A stretch of DNA of 64,000 bases from SAR202 cluster bacterium (GTDB lineage: Bacteria; Chloroflexota; Dehalococcoidia; Lucifugimonadales; OSU-TB39). The position numbers and the translations under genes are program-made. The first letter of the stretch is position 1; each line of letters begins with the position of its first letter. Positions 21,021 through 31,897 of this stretch are shown here, piece by piece. The notes below the pieces were generated by a model. The model was not told the DNA's origin. It saw only the letters and a program-made list of their open reading frames with translations, and did no database searches. The stretch lies in assembly GCA_009392195.1 (NCBI GenBank), contig VFGY01000029.1, positions 1 to 64,000 of the forward strand, read 5' to 3'.

Positions 21021-22274
21021 TCAGTTTCTTGGGTGCTTTTTACCATAATTTTTTGCAGATACCCCTAATATTTTCAAAAAACCCTCAGCATCAGCATGAT
21101 CATAATCACCAAGATTTTCCATAGAAGAATCGTCAGTGTAAAGAGAATATGGTATCGAAGTTGACTGGTCTTCTACTTCGCTAAATAAAATTGACCCCTT
21201 ATGAAGCTTGAGTGTCACTGAACCTGTCACGTGTTGGCTTATATTATTTATTGCTTTCATAGCTGAAATTGAACCTAAATCAAACCAAAATCCTTGGTAT
21301 ATTTGCTCACTCAAGTACCTAGACAAAGATTCGAAAAGATTCCTAGCTCGTCTATCCAATATAAATTGCAATAAATATTCGTATGCTTTTCCAATAAGCT
21401 CTATACCAGGTGACTCATAAATACCTCTTGATTTAATTCCAACGAAACGATTTTCTATAACATGGGTACCAATTCCTATCCCATGTCTACCAGCTATCTC
21501 ATTTGATTGAGTAAAAGCTTCAACTAATCCAACTTTCATCCCATTAATTTCTATAGGAATTCCTTTATCCCATTTTATTGTGACAAACTCAGACACATCT
21601 GGAGCGTCCCAAGGCCATACACCCATAATCGGTTCAACAAAAAATGGACGTATACTCACATCTTCCAAATCACCAGCCTCATGAGTCAATCCCAGAAAAT
21701 TAGCATCGGTCGAATACCGTGCTTCAGATGACGCTTTGAGTGGCAAATCATTTTTATTACAATATTCGATCATTTCTTTTCTGCCGGGAAATTGTTTTAT
21801 AAAATCTGCATCTCTCCACGGCGCGTAAATCTCAACCTCAGGTTCTATCATGTTACTTGCTAATTGAAATCTCACCTGATCATTACCTCTACCAGTACAA
21901 CCATGAAACAACACTGGAATCCCTTCTTTTTTCAAATGGGGCAAAATACTTTCAACAGTTACTGGTCTTGCTATTGCAGTGGTATTCCAATATCCCCCTT
22001 CATATCTCGCCTGAGCCTGAACAACTTTTAATCCCGCTTCAGCCAATGCCTCGGTTCCTGAAACCAGAACTGCATCAACAGCTTTACATCCCATCATTCT
22101 TTTTTTTATATCAGTTAATTCAGTTTCATCCGGTTGGGCCAGATCTACAGTGTAGCAAGTTACTGAAAATCCTTTATCATTAAGCCAATGGGTTACTGTA
22201 CAAGAATCAAGACCACCCGAAACCGCCCCACCAATAGACTTTATTCCTTTCTCGCGAAGGTCGTTCCATTTCAT
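21021..22274 (-). CDS. argG: Argininosuccinate synthase
   Basis: AVSGGLDSCTVTHWL, HGCTGRGNDQVRFQ. Confidence 0.95.
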   Translation of the reverse strand: MKWNDLREKGIKSIGGAVSGGLDSCTVTHWLNDKGFSVTCYTVDLAQPDETELTDIKKRMMGCKAVDAVLVSGTEALAEAGLKVVQAQARYEGGYWNTTAIARPVTVESILPHLKKEGIPVLFHGCTGRGNDQVRFQLASNMIEPEVEIYAPWRDADFIKQFPGRKEMIEYCNKNDLPLKASSEARYSTDANFLGLTHEAGDLEDVSIRPFFVEPIMGVWPWDAPDVSEFVTIKWDKGIPIEINGMKVGLVEAFTQSNEIAGRHGIGIGTHVIENRFVGIKSRGIYESPGIELIGKAYEYLLQFILDRRARNLFESLSRYLSEQIYQGFWFDLGSISAMKAINNISQHVTGSVTLKLHKGSILFSEVEDQSTSIPYSLYTDDSSMENLGDYDHADAEGFLKILGVSAKNYGKKHPRN

Positions 22275-22307
22275 ATTAAATCCTCAATAAGAAACCATTA
22301 TTCAAAA

Positions 22308-23531
22308 TCAATCATTTGCCTTTGAAATTTGCACAATACCACTTTGCAATTTTTCTATGGCCTCATCTATTTCATCTAAAGAAACATTTAATGGCGGCAT
22401 CAATCTTATAGCGTCGGGCCTAACTGCATTTAGTAGTAAGCCCAAGTCATTGCAGGAATTAATTACATCCGCCGAAATATCGGATGCAAATTGAATAGCG
22501 AATAAAAGCCCCATACCTCTTATTTCAATAATATCATCATTATTTTCTTGTAATTCACCTAATTTGGAAAGTAGATACTGACTAGACTCATTCACCAATT
22601 CAACAACATTATTTTCTATTAAATAATTAGTTGAAGCGAATGCTGCAGCACATGCTAATGCATTGCCTCCAAATGTCGACCCATGGTCTCCAGGTTCTAA
22701 GACAGACGCAAAATTTTTCGCTAACAGAGCACCGATTGGAACTCCTCCACCTAATCCTTTTGCTAACGTCATAACATCTGGTTCCACTCCAAACCTTTGG
22801 TAGCCAAAGAGAGCTCCTAATCTACCCATACCAGTTTGTACTTCATCAAAAATCAAAAGTATCCCTTTTTGGTCACACCATTCTCTAACTGCTTTCAAAT
22901 ATGATTCATCTGGGATATTCACCCCGCCTTCACCTTGGACAGGCTCTATCATTATGGCTGCAGTGTTACTCGAAGTAACTTTTTTTATAGCTTCGATATT
23001 ATTATATTCAACATGAACAAATCCTGAAGGCAAAGGCTGAAATGGGTCTTCATCATGAGGCTTACCTGTTGCAGCCCAAGTGGTTAAAGTTCTCCCATGA
23101 AACGAATTCAGGGCAGTAATTATTTCAAATGCTCCACCTAAATTCTTTTTACCATACTTTCTAGCTAACTTTATTGCACCCTCATTTGCTTCAGCCCCAC
23201 TATTAGCAAAAAATATTTTATCCATACAACAATTATCAATTAAGACCTGGGCCAACTTAAGCTGAGGCACCGTATAAAACTGGTTGGACGTTTGTAGCAA
23301 AGTATTCGCTTGGTTAGAAATTTCTTTTGCAACATCTTCGTTAGAATGACCAACATTGTTAACAGCCCATCCTGCTACAAAATCTAAATATTCTTTTCCG
23401 TTTTGATCCCAAACTCTACTACCCTTACCTCGAACTATTACCATAGGCTGTCTCCGCACACAAAACATATAGTAATCTTCTTCAATTTTTTTCCAATTAA
23501 CTTCATTACTTATTGAAGACATTCTATTCAT
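22308..23531 (-). CDS. argD: Acetylornithine aminotransferase
   Basis: FANSGAEANEGAIKLARK, FDEVQTGMGR, TLAKGLGGGVPIGA. Confidence 0.92.
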   Translation of the reverse strand: MNRMSSISNEVNWKKIEEDYYMFCVRRQPMVIVRGKGSRVWDQNGKEYLDFVAGWAVNNVGHSNEDVAKEISNQANTLLQTSNQFYTVPQLKLAQVLIDNCCMDKIFFANSGAEANEGAIKLARKYGKKNLGGAFEIITALNSFHGRTLTTWAATGKPHDEDPFQPLPSGFVHVEYNNIEAIKKVTSSNTAAIMIEPVQGEGGVNIPDESYLKAVREWCDQKGILLIFDEVQTGMGRLGALFGYQRFGVEPDVMTLAKGLGGGVPIGALLAKNFASVLEPGDHGSTFGGNALACAAAFASTNYLIENNVVELVNESSQYLLSKLGELQENNDDIIEIRGMGLLFAIQFASDISADVINSCNDLGLLLNAVRPDAIRLMPPLNVSLDEIDEAIEKLQSGIVQISKAND

Positions 23532-26325
23532 TGCCTCCTTTTATAGATTTCAATTCTTCTATTTTTTCTTCCAAATCAATAATAAACGATTCCAAAGAAT
23601 CAATCAGCGAGTCTATCAAAGGCTCATCAGTTGATTCTATTTTAACTGCATTTTCGCCATCAGCACCTTTCTCATCCAATTCATATCCAGACAAAGAATA
23701 AATAGATTCTTTAATTGAAGTTCCCATAACTACTTTTTCTTGAGTAGCTAATATCACGGTTTTTAATTCTGGGAATTCTACTCCTTCGGCCTTCAAATAA
23801 ATTGGTTCAGCATATATTAAGCTGAAAATCTGGTCACCACTAACACTATCGACAGCAGCTACAGGAATCACAAGTAAATTACCTCTAATGCATTCTGAAC
23901 CTTCTTGACATCTCAATGTAAACCATTCTGATATTGTAGGATCATTATCAATCTTTGCTTCGATTTGCTCAGGGCTATCAATTTGCCTACCTTTGGGGAA
24001 AGTAAAAGCTATCAAAGATCCATAATTATCTCCATCATTTCTGGCTGCTAACCAACCCGCCATTATAGGGGGATCATTACGTGTAAATGGTAACAAGAGA
24101 ACAAATTCCTCTCTACTTTCTCCCGGTATCTTCATAATCACATAATATGGTTTAACTGTTTGTAAATCTCCTTCTTGTCCAAATTTCTCTTCAGGTACAT
24201 TCCAAACATCCTCAAGATTGTAAAAATCTCTTGGGCTTTCCATATGATATTTTAAATATTTATCCGATTGAAACTGAAACAAATCTTGAGGATACCTAAT
24301 GTGTGATGCAATATCATTTGGTAAATTTACCCTATCAAACAAATCAGGAAAAATAGATTTGTAAGTTTTTATCAGTGGATCACTGTTATCCACTGCAAAA
24401 AAATCAACTTCTCCATTGTAGGCATCTACTACTATTTTAACGCTATTACGAACATAGTTAAAACCATACCCATCGTTATCAGTCAAATCCGAATAAGGAT
24501 ACTTATCCGATACAGTATATGCGTCTTGTATCCAAACCAATCCTTCTTCTGTGGCAACTAGATATGGATCATTATCCAATAGTAAAAATGGGGCAATGGA
24601 AAGTATGCGATTTTGTATATCTCTTCTGTACTGTAACCGACTATTTTCATTAATTTGATTAGTTATTAAGATATTTAAATCGCCAAACTGCCAAGCATAC
24701 GCTAGCTTCCTGATAAAAGAACCAATACCCACTCCTCCAGTCCCATCGTAATTAAATTCATTAATTAATCCATCTTCGCCAATATAATCCAACTCTTTAG
24801 TGTTAGAATTAACTATCACGTAATCATCGGTTATTTCCCCATAATATATCCTAGGATTAGAAACAATTTTATCAGGTTCACCTTGGCTTTCAGCAGATGC
24901 TATTTTAATCACACCATCATTTGGCAGGTCTTTAGCAAAAAACTCAGGCCTACCTTCCTCAGTAAATTCTGTCACTGGCGACATAGCAAACCCGAAGCCA
25001 TGAGTATATATTAATTTTCGATTAATCCATGTCTGTGCTTGAGGTTCTAACTTGGACTGATCAACTTCTCTAGCTGCTAACATAACCTGTCGATAATCAT
25101 TATTTATTACATATCTGTCAACATCTGCATCTTTAAATCCGTAATATGGTCGTATTAACTGTATTTGCCTGTACACATCAGACAATGGATCATCATCCCA
25201 TAACCTTATGTTATCCAAAGTCTTTATATTTTGCTCAATAAGGTCTGAAGATATCTGCGGGCTAACAGGATATGACTGCCGCACCAAATTTGGTTCTGAG
25301 AGTCCATATGCAGCGCGGGTGAATTCTATATTAGTGTTCAAAGACGCTTCTTCTTTCCCAAATTCGTTAGGATTAACACTAAACCTTTGCATTGCGTTTG
25401 GCCATGCCACCGTAAGAAATAGAAGTGAAATAACCCATAAAGCAAATCCTGCGATGATTATTTTCACATCTTTTTTGTATATATTTGCAATCATTAAAAG
25501 TGCACTAGCTAAGGAAATGAATGTTAAAATAGCCAACCCAGGTTTGCGAGCATTAATATCGGTATAAGTTGCGCCATAATATAACCCTGATTCAGAAAGG
25601 ACTAAACCCCACCTGTCAATCCAATGGCCTAACCCTATAATCAACATTATTATTGAAGCAATTATTGATAAATGAACGAGTAAATTGCCAGAAAATTTCA
25701 CACCTATTCCTCTAGCACTATAATTTAGAAAATACATTGCGCCTGTAACAATTGTAATAGCTATAGCAGCAGTTAGAGCCCAGCCACTAATAAAGTCGTA
25801 CACAGGCAAACTAAATATATAAAATGAAATATCTTTGTTAAATACAGGATCGGATTTTTGAAATGAAACAGAATTTGCTGCTTTCAAAAACAATTCCCAT
25901 TTAGATGCAAATGAAGAACCGAATAATAATCCAAGTAAAATAATTACCCCTAAACTTCCAAAAACAAAAGCTTTATTCAAAAAATTTTTTATTTGCAAAG
26001 GAACAGCTACAACGTATTCACCTGTAGACCATTTAAAAGCGATATATAAACTTAATCCGCATATAGCTGCAAATATAGAAAATCCTATAATGAAAAGTGT
26101 TATTTTAGTAGTCAATATTTTCATATACACAGAAGTGTAAGATAATTGACCAAACCACACCAAATCTGTATATAGGCCTCGTAATACTGAAAGAATTACG
26201 AATGCCGAAATTAATCCTACCGCAAGTAACAACCATTTATACCGATTACCTGAAAACAGATTAAGAATATTACCAAAATCAATCTTAATTCCATCCAATC
26301 CATTGTTTTGTGTATATTGGCTCAT
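23524..26325 (-). CDS. UPF0182 family membrane protein
   Basis: 933 aa; seven N-terminal hydrophobic segments then long soluble domain (NPNEFGKEEASLNTNIEFTRAAYGL). Confidence 0.88.
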   Translation of the reverse strand: MSQYTQNNGLDGIKIDFGNILNLFSGNRYKWLLLAVGLISAFVILSVLRGLYTDLVWFGQLSYTSVYMKILTTKITLFIIGFSIFAAICGLSLYIAFKWSTGEYVVAVPLQIKNFLNKAFVFGSLGVIILLGLLFGSSFASKWELFLKAANSVSFQKSDPVFNKDISFYIFSLPVYDFISGWALTAAIAITIVTGAMYFLNYSARGIGVKFSGNLLVHLSIIASIIMLIIGLGHWIDRWGLVLSESGLYYGATYTDINARKPGLAILTFISLASALLMIANIYKKDVKIIIAGFALWVISLLFLTVAWPNAMQRFSVNPNEFGKEEASLNTNIEFTRAAYGLSEPNLVRQSYPVSPQISSDLIEQNIKTLDNIRLWDDDPLSDVYRQIQLIRPYYGFKDADVDRYVINNDYRQVMLAAREVDQSKLEPQAQTWINRKLIYTHGFGFAMSPVTEFTEEGRPEFFAKDLPNDGVIKIASAESQGEPDKIVSNPRIYYGEITDDYVIVNSNTKELDYIGEDGLINEFNYDGTGGVGIGSFIRKLAYAWQFGDLNILITNQINENSRLQYRRDIQNRILSIAPFLLLDNDPYLVATEEGLVWIQDAYTVSDKYPYSDLTDNDGYGFNYVRNSVKIVVDAYNGEVDFFAVDNSDPLIKTYKSIFPDLFDRVNLPNDIASHIRYPQDLFQFQSDKYLKYHMESPRDFYNLEDVWNVPEEKFGQEGDLQTVKPYYVIMKIPGESREEFVLLLPFTRNDPPIMAGWLAARNDGDNYGSLIAFTFPKGRQIDSPEQIEAKIDNDPTISEWFTLRCQEGSECIRGNLLVIPVAAVDSVSGDQIFSLIYAEPIYLKAEGVEFPELKTVILATQEKVVMGTSIKESIYSLSGYELDEKGADGENAVKIESTDEPLIDSLIDSLESFIIDLEEKIEELKSIKGGNE

Positions 26326-26354
26326 AATAAATAAATCATATCCTCCGATAGCAC

Positions 26355-27212
26355 CTATTTTTTCACAATACTAGTGCCTATTAATGTTTTAGCAAGACAA
26401 TCCTTCAAAGCATTAGAACCCCGTCCATCAATAATATGGGCTGCACATAAATTATCTACTACTTTCAAGCAGGCATTTAACTTAGGAATCATTCCACCAT
26501 GAATAACATTCGATTCAATCAATTTATTGAGCTGATTATATGTTATTTTCTTAATCAATCTCCTTGAAGAATCATATACCCCTTCAACATCTGTCATAAA
26601 TATCAATTTCTTTGACTGCATCGCAATCGCTACAGCTCCAGCTACTGTATCAGCATTAGCATTAAGACACGGCTGTTCTTTATCATTTAAATTGGTAGCA
26701 ATCGGAGCAATAACGGGAATAATCCCAGAATCAATTAAAGTTTTTAACATCTCAGCGTTAACATTCACTTCCCCAGCGACCAAACCTAATTCAGGCCTGT
26801 CAATTTTCCCAACTATAATATTACCGTCAACTCCCGAAACACCAACTGCTTTCCCTCCCAATTGGTTAATAGCTGAAACAATAGAAGTGTTAACTACCCC
26901 AGTCAATATAGCAATAACTACCTCGAGAGTGTCGGAATCCGTAACTCTTAGTCCGTCAACAAATTTGGGCCTAACTCCAAGTTGGCCTAACCACTTATCT
27001 ATCAATTTACCGCCACCATGTACGACAATTGGATTCACGCCTTCATCTTGAAGAGCAACTAAATCATGAAATGTTGTATCCCCAGAACCTAAAGTGCTTC
27101 CTCCTATTTTAACAACCAGATTATTGAATCGGATATCCATATCCTTATTCAAAAAAAACTCTTCTTGTTTTGGATTTGGATTTTCTTCAATCAAACTAAC
27201 CACCTCAAACAT
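26355..27212 (-). CDS. argB: Acetylglutamate kinase
   Basis: VVKIGGS, VVHGGGKLID, NANADTVAGAVA, GGMIPKLNACLK. Confidence 0.93.
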   Translation of the reverse strand: MFEVVSLIEENPNPKQEEFFLNKDMDIRFNNLVVKIGGSTLGSGDTTFHDLVALQDEGVNPIVVHGGGKLIDKWLGQLGVRPKFVDGLRVTDSDTLEVVIAILTGVVNTSIVSAINQLGGKAVGVSGVDGNIIVGKIDRPELGLVAGEVNVNAEMLKTLIDSGIIPVIAPIATNLNDKEQPCLNANADTVAGAVAIAMQSKKLIFMTDVEGVYDSSRRLIKKITYNQLNKLIESNVIHGGMIPKLNACLKVVDNLCAAHIIDGRGSNALKDCLAKTLIGTSIVKK

Positions 27213-27249
27213 GGAACTAGATTATTTAAAACAATAGAGTATTCAGCCA

Positions 27250-28473
27250 TTAAGTACTATAGGCTGAATTAAAAGTGACATATTCTTCTGTCAAATCACA
27301 GCCCCATGCAGTTGCTTCATTCATTCCTGAATTTAAACCGACTTCAAATTTCACTTCCGAAGAGTTCATAGAACTAACTACAGCATCAGATAAATATGGT
27401 ATAGAACAACCACCATGAACTACTTGTATACCACTTATAAACACATCAACTTTACTCTCTTGAAAATCAACTCCACTTTTACCAAGGGCCATCATTATGC
27501 GCCCCCAATTCGGATCCAATCCATGAACCATTGCCTTTACTAGGGTGGATGAGGCGATTTCTCTAGCAGCAATTTTCGCATCTTCTTTTGAAGTAGCTCC
27601 ATTGACTAACACTTCAATCAGCCTGTTTGACCCTTCTCCATCTCTCACTATAGCTTTTGCTAACTCTATACACACATAAGTTAAAGCTTCTTGAAACACT
27701 TGTGCGTCAGGAGATTCAACTTCTTCGAATGAAATTCCTGACATTCCATTAGCGAAAAGTAACACTGTATCATTTGTACTTTGATCACCATCAATATCTA
27801 TCATGTTAAATGACTCTCTTACAGATCGCTTTATAAAGGTTGTCAAAATATCCGGTTCTATCTTTGCATCAGTTGATATAAAAGCCAACATTGTAGCCAT
27901 ATTGGGATGAATCATACCCGCACCTTTAGCTGCTCCGCCAATAACCACTTCTTTCCCACCAATTTTGATAGAAACTGCAATTTCTTTTGGCATGGTATCA
28001 GTAGTCATTATAGCTTTCGAAAATGATTGCCCTGAGGCTGAATCTAAATGAATGTTACCCATGTGCTGCCTGACTAAAGCCATTGGTAATTCAACACCGA
28101 TTAATCCGGTACTACACACAAGCATTTGGTCTTCTGGAACATTTATCTGTTTAGAGGCTAGCGACGCCATTTCCTCAGCATCTTTTAATCCTTGAACACC
28201 TACGCAAGCATTTGCACATCCGCTATTGGCAACAACTCCTATAGATTTCCCACTCCTAACTCTAGATTTCGTTAAGGTAACTGATGGAGAAACGACCTTG
28301 TTAGTCGTAAAGGTACCAGCAACTGACGCCAAATTTTCAGAAGCCAAAATTGCGATATCTAAAGCATCTTCTGCAAATGATTTAATTCCTGCATAAGTAG
28401 CACCAGCAATAAATCCTTTAGCCGAAGTAACATTGCCATTTTTTACAATTTCAAACATTTTACAAAACTCCAT
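27250..28473 (-). CDS. argJ: Glutamate N-acetyltransferase / ArgJ
   Basis: GAAKGAGMIHPNMATMLAFI autocleavage region; NSGCANAC; IDGDQSTNDT. Confidence 0.95.
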   Translation of the reverse strand: MEFCKMFEIVKNGNVTSAKGFIAGATYAGIKSFAEDALDIAILASENLASVAGTFTTNKVVSPSVTLTKSRVRSGKSIGVVANSGCANACVGVQGLKDAEEMASLASKQINVPEDQMLVCSTGLIGVELPMALVRQHMGNIHLDSASGQSFSKAIMTTDTMPKEIAVSIKIGGKEVVIGGAAKGAGMIHPNMATMLAFISTDAKIEPDILTTFIKRSVRESFNMIDIDGDQSTNDTVLLFANGMSGISFEEVESPDAQVFQEALTYVCIELAKAIVRDGEGSNRLIEVLVNGATSKEDAKIAAREIASSTLVKAMVHGLDPNWGRIMMALGKSGVDFQESKVDVFISGIQVVHGGCSIPYLSDAVVSSMNSSEVKFEVGLNSGMNEATAWGCDLTEEYVTFNSAYST

Positions 28474-28699
28474 CTAGTATATATGGATTATATCTAAATT
28501 AGGATGCCGAAAGTATATCACAGCGGTATATGACGGTGAAGCTAAAAATATTACTCAGCTCACATTGACAAAACAAAATCTATCATATATCAAATAGTAT
28601 CAATGTAAGTGACTTTAATTCCATCATAATTCGGTCGATATACAAAAAACCAAGTTATTTTAATCCAACAAATTCTATGCAAGGAAATCTAATTTAAAG

Positions 28700-30226
28700 A
28701 TGAGAAATTTTAACATTATTCATAAATTGAAAGTCGCATTTCAAATATTGACAGAGCTTAGGAGTAGAGATTTTAAGTCAGCAGCAAATTTCATGGTGTA
28801 TTTTTATCCCTCACATAATTACTTATCCAGATTGTTGAAGTTCACACTGTGGTCACTTAATCAAATATTCAACGTAATACCAAAAGCTATGGAATCTACT
28901 ACTTTTGCAAACAACATTTCACCGACCTCAATTTGGTTAGCCGATACAAACCCAATTGAAGATTTTCCTTGGAAACAAAATCCAGCTATTCAACTACCTG
29001 AAGAGGTTGAGGTAGCAGTAATAGGAGCAGGATTTACGGGCGCAGGATGCGCGTACCATTGGTCCAAACTTGGAAAAGGCAAAATGGCAGTTATAGAAAT
29101 GAACCAAGCTGCTTCTGGCGCTAGCGGTCGTAATGAAGGGGTTGTTGTTATGGGAAGATATTTCAGTTTTGTAAAAACCATGATGGAAACCAATCTAATT
29201 AAAACACGCCCAGATTTAAACACTAAACAAATCGAACAATTATCATCTCAATTTGCTAACAAATACGTAAAATCCTCGTATACAAATGCCAAAATGATAG
29301 AAAAAACTATAATCGAAGAAGGATTTGATTGCGATTATTCCAAAAACGGTTGGATCCAACCATATTCTGAAAAAGACCAACAAAATCTTCAAAATTCAAT
29401 CACTGAAGGATTAGACGCCGGATTTGACGATTGGACTAGAATCACACCAGAGGATGCCCTTTCATTAAGCGGAATTAGAATCAGCACGGACTCTGGATTT
29501 TCTAAAGGTGCAGCTACGTGGCAACCAGCTAAATGGGTCTGGTCACTTTTGGAAACGGCTATAAAATCAGATAACGTAGATTTATTTACAAATACTAAAG
29601 CAGAATCTATTGTAGATACTGGAGAATATTACCTCATAAACACTAACAGGGGTAAAATCAAATCTAGGCACGTGATTAACGCCACAGAATCTTACACAGC
29701 TCTCCTCCACCCAGACTTTAGGGATAAATTATACCCAAAGCAAACCCAAGGATTTTTTGCTAAAGACGGACCTCCAAATATGAAAGAAAAAGTTGCTATG
29801 GGTGGCACGCACGGATGGTTTGGCAAAGTTCCTGGTACTGGAGGGTATATTGCTGGATCAGATGGGAAAAGAGTTCCGCACGATAAAGCAGGGGTTATCG
29901 ACCCGTCTAGATTCATAACCAAGTTTTTAGTAGGCCATGTGCATGAATATTTTGGAGTCGCACCTTCTACTGTTGAAAGAGAATGGACTTGCACAGCTGG
30001 ATTCACAGACGACGAATTCCCAATAGTTGGTACCATAGATAACAAAAGACAATATATTATTGGAGGAATGTGCGGGTCTGGATCAGGAGTACATTTCAAT
30101 GCCAGCAAAAATATTGTCTGTAAAATCGCTGATGTAAAAAACACGGATTACTACCCAGCACAATATTTTAGTCCAAATAGAATTCTTGACCCCAATTCAC
30201 ATTCTTGGCCAGAATTGGAAATTTAG
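28700..30226 (+). CDS. FAD-dependent oxidoreductase (DAO family)
   Basis: VAVIGAGFTGAGCAYHWSKLGKGKMAVIE, AASGASGRNEG, C-terminal IGGMCGSGSGVHF. Confidence 0.85.
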   Translation: MRNFNIIHKLKVAFQILTELRSRDFKSAANFMVYFYPSHNYLSRLLKFTLWSLNQIFNVIPKAMESTTFANNISPTSIWLADTNPIEDFPWKQNPAIQLPEEVEVAVIGAGFTGAGCAYHWSKLGKGKMAVIEMNQAASGASGRNEGVVVMGRYFSFVKTMMETNLIKTRPDLNTKQIEQLSSQFANKYVKSSYTNAKMIEKTIIEEGFDCDYSKNGWIQPYSEKDQQNLQNSITEGLDAGFDDWTRITPEDALSLSGIRISTDSGFSKGAATWQPAKWVWSLLETAIKSDNVDLFTNTKAESIVDTGEYYLINTNRGKIKSRHVINATESYTALLHPDFRDKLYPKQTQGFFAKDGPPNMKEKVAMGGTHGWFGKVPGTGGYIAGSDGKRVPHDKAGVIDPSRFITKFLVGHVHEYFGVAPSTVEREWTCTAGFTDDEFPIVGTIDNKRQYIIGGMCGSGSGVHFNASKNIVCKIADVKNTDYYPAQYFSPNRILDPNSHSWPELEI

Positions 30227-30302
30227 AAAATTTCAAACATGGACAATGATTTTCGCAAATATGAAGTAAGCATAATATCAACTTTACTCTTTTCGATTCC
30301 AT

Positions 30303-31823
30303 ATGTTAATGAAACAGAAACAAAAGGCAAGTAAAATGGAAAAACCTGGAAAATATCCATACACTAGAGGAATCCACGAAAATGGATTTAAAAGTAAGAT
30401 ATGGACGATGCGTATGTTTGCAGGATTTGGTTCGGCTGAAGAAACAAATTCTCGCTTCAAGTATTTGCTCGAACAAGGACAAACTGGATTAAGCGTTGCA
30501 TTCGATTTACCTACACTTTACGGCTATGATTCAGATGACCCTTTAGCCCAAGGTGAATTTGGGAAAGGTGGAGTAGCGATATCTTCTTTGGCAGATATGG
30601 AAATTTTATTTGACGGCATCCCTTTAGATTCAGTTAGTACCTCTATGACAATAAATGCACCAGCTGCAATTATATGGGCAATGTATTTGGCAATATCAGA
30701 CAAAAGGAAAATACCATTTTCTCAATTAAGAGGCACGATACAAAATGATATTTTGAAAGAATATACTGCTCAAAATGAATTTATTTTCCCTATTAAACCA
30801 TCGATAAGATTAGTAATCGACACAATTGAATTCGCATCAGAAAATGTACCCAAATGGAATCCTGTCAGCATAAGCGGATACCATATTCGAGAAGCAGGGG
30901 CAACGGCGACACAAGAAGCCGCCTTCACCCTAGCTAATGGTTTTGAATATATTGAATCCGCTTTAAATAGAGGACTTAAAATAGATGAATTCGCTCCACA
31001 GTTAAGTTTTTTCTTTAATGTGCATGACAATTTTTTTGAAGAAATTGCTAAATTCAGGGCTGCGAGAAGAGTATGGGCCACTCTACTTAAAACCAAGTAC
31101 AAAGCGAAAGTTGACAGATCATACTGGCTACGCACTCATGCTCAAACTTCTGGTGCTACACTTACCAAACAACAGCCAGAAAACAACGTTGTAAGAGTCT
31201 CATTACAAGCATTGGCTGCCACTCTTGGAGGCATTCAATCTTTACATACGAATGCAATGGATGAAGCTATAAGTCTGCCAAGTGAAAAATCAGCTCAATT
31301 GGCATTAAGAACACAACAGATAATCGCCCATGAAATAGGGATATCGGATACTGTAGACCCCCTTGGAGGAAGTTACTATTTAGAAAAACTAACCAACCAA
31401 ATAGAAAAAGAATGTTACGATTATTTTGAACTTATAAAAAATCAGGGTGGGGTACGTAATTGTATAAACAACGGTTTTTTCGTTAGAGAAATTGCGGATT
31501 CAGCCAGGAAATACCAACAAGATATTGAAGATATTAACATAACTAAAATAGGCGTGAATAAATTCGTTCAAACCGACGATGTCCTGCAAGACGTTTTTTT
31601 CAACAATAGCTTACATCAACAACTACATATGGATAGATTAAACTACACAAGGTCCACCAGAAATAACAACAAGATAAATAGTTTACTTTTAGATTTGCGT
31701 TCAGCATCAAAAACCGATCGGAATTTAATGCCGTTGTTAATAGATTTGGTTAAATGTTATGCAACAGTAGGAGAAATAACATCAGCTCTAAAAGATGTGT
31801 GGGGTGAATACGAAGGCAACTGA
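30303..31823 (+). CDS. Acyl-CoA mutase large subunit (methylmalonyl-CoA mutase superfamily; isobutyryl-CoA mutase-like residues)
   Basis: AGFGSAEETNSRFKYLLEQGQTGLSVAFDLPTLYGYDSDDP, TIQNDILKEYTAQN, ISGYHIREAGATATQE; no B12-binding domain. Start probably Met of MEKPGKYP. Confidence 0.92.
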   Translation: MLMKQKQKASKMEKPGKYPYTRGIHENGFKSKIWTMRMFAGFGSAEETNSRFKYLLEQGQTGLSVAFDLPTLYGYDSDDPLAQGEFGKGGVAISSLADMEILFDGIPLDSVSTSMTINAPAAIIWAMYLAISDKRKIPFSQLRGTIQNDILKEYTAQNEFIFPIKPSIRLVIDTIEFASENVPKWNPVSISGYHIREAGATATQEAAFTLANGFEYIESALNRGLKIDEFAPQLSFFFNVHDNFFEEIAKFRAARRVWATLLKTKYKAKVDRSYWLRTHAQTSGATLTKQQPENNVVRVSLQALAATLGGIQSLHTNAMDEAISLPSEKSAQLALRTQQIIAHEIGISDTVDPLGGSYYLEKLTNQIEKECYDYFELIKNQGGVRNCINNGFFVREIADSARKYQQDIEDINITKIGVNKFVQTDDVLQDVFFNNSLHQQLHMDRLNYTRSTRNNNKINSLLLDLRSASKTDRNLMPLLIDLVKCYATVGEITSALKDVWGEYEGN

Positions 31824-31897
31824 TTATATTCAATTAGTTTTAAACCTTAATCACATTAATTGCCATCACCCTCCTAGCTTTAATGACCAGATTAATA

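Noticed and set aside
25208-25567. 119-aa ORF antisense to the UPF0182 gene
   Set aside because: Shadow ORF; no ribosome-binding or family evidence.
30770-31135. 121-aa ORF antisense to the mutase gene
   Set aside because: No recognisable motifs; antisense shadow of a strong CDS, as for most opposite-strand ORFs in the track.
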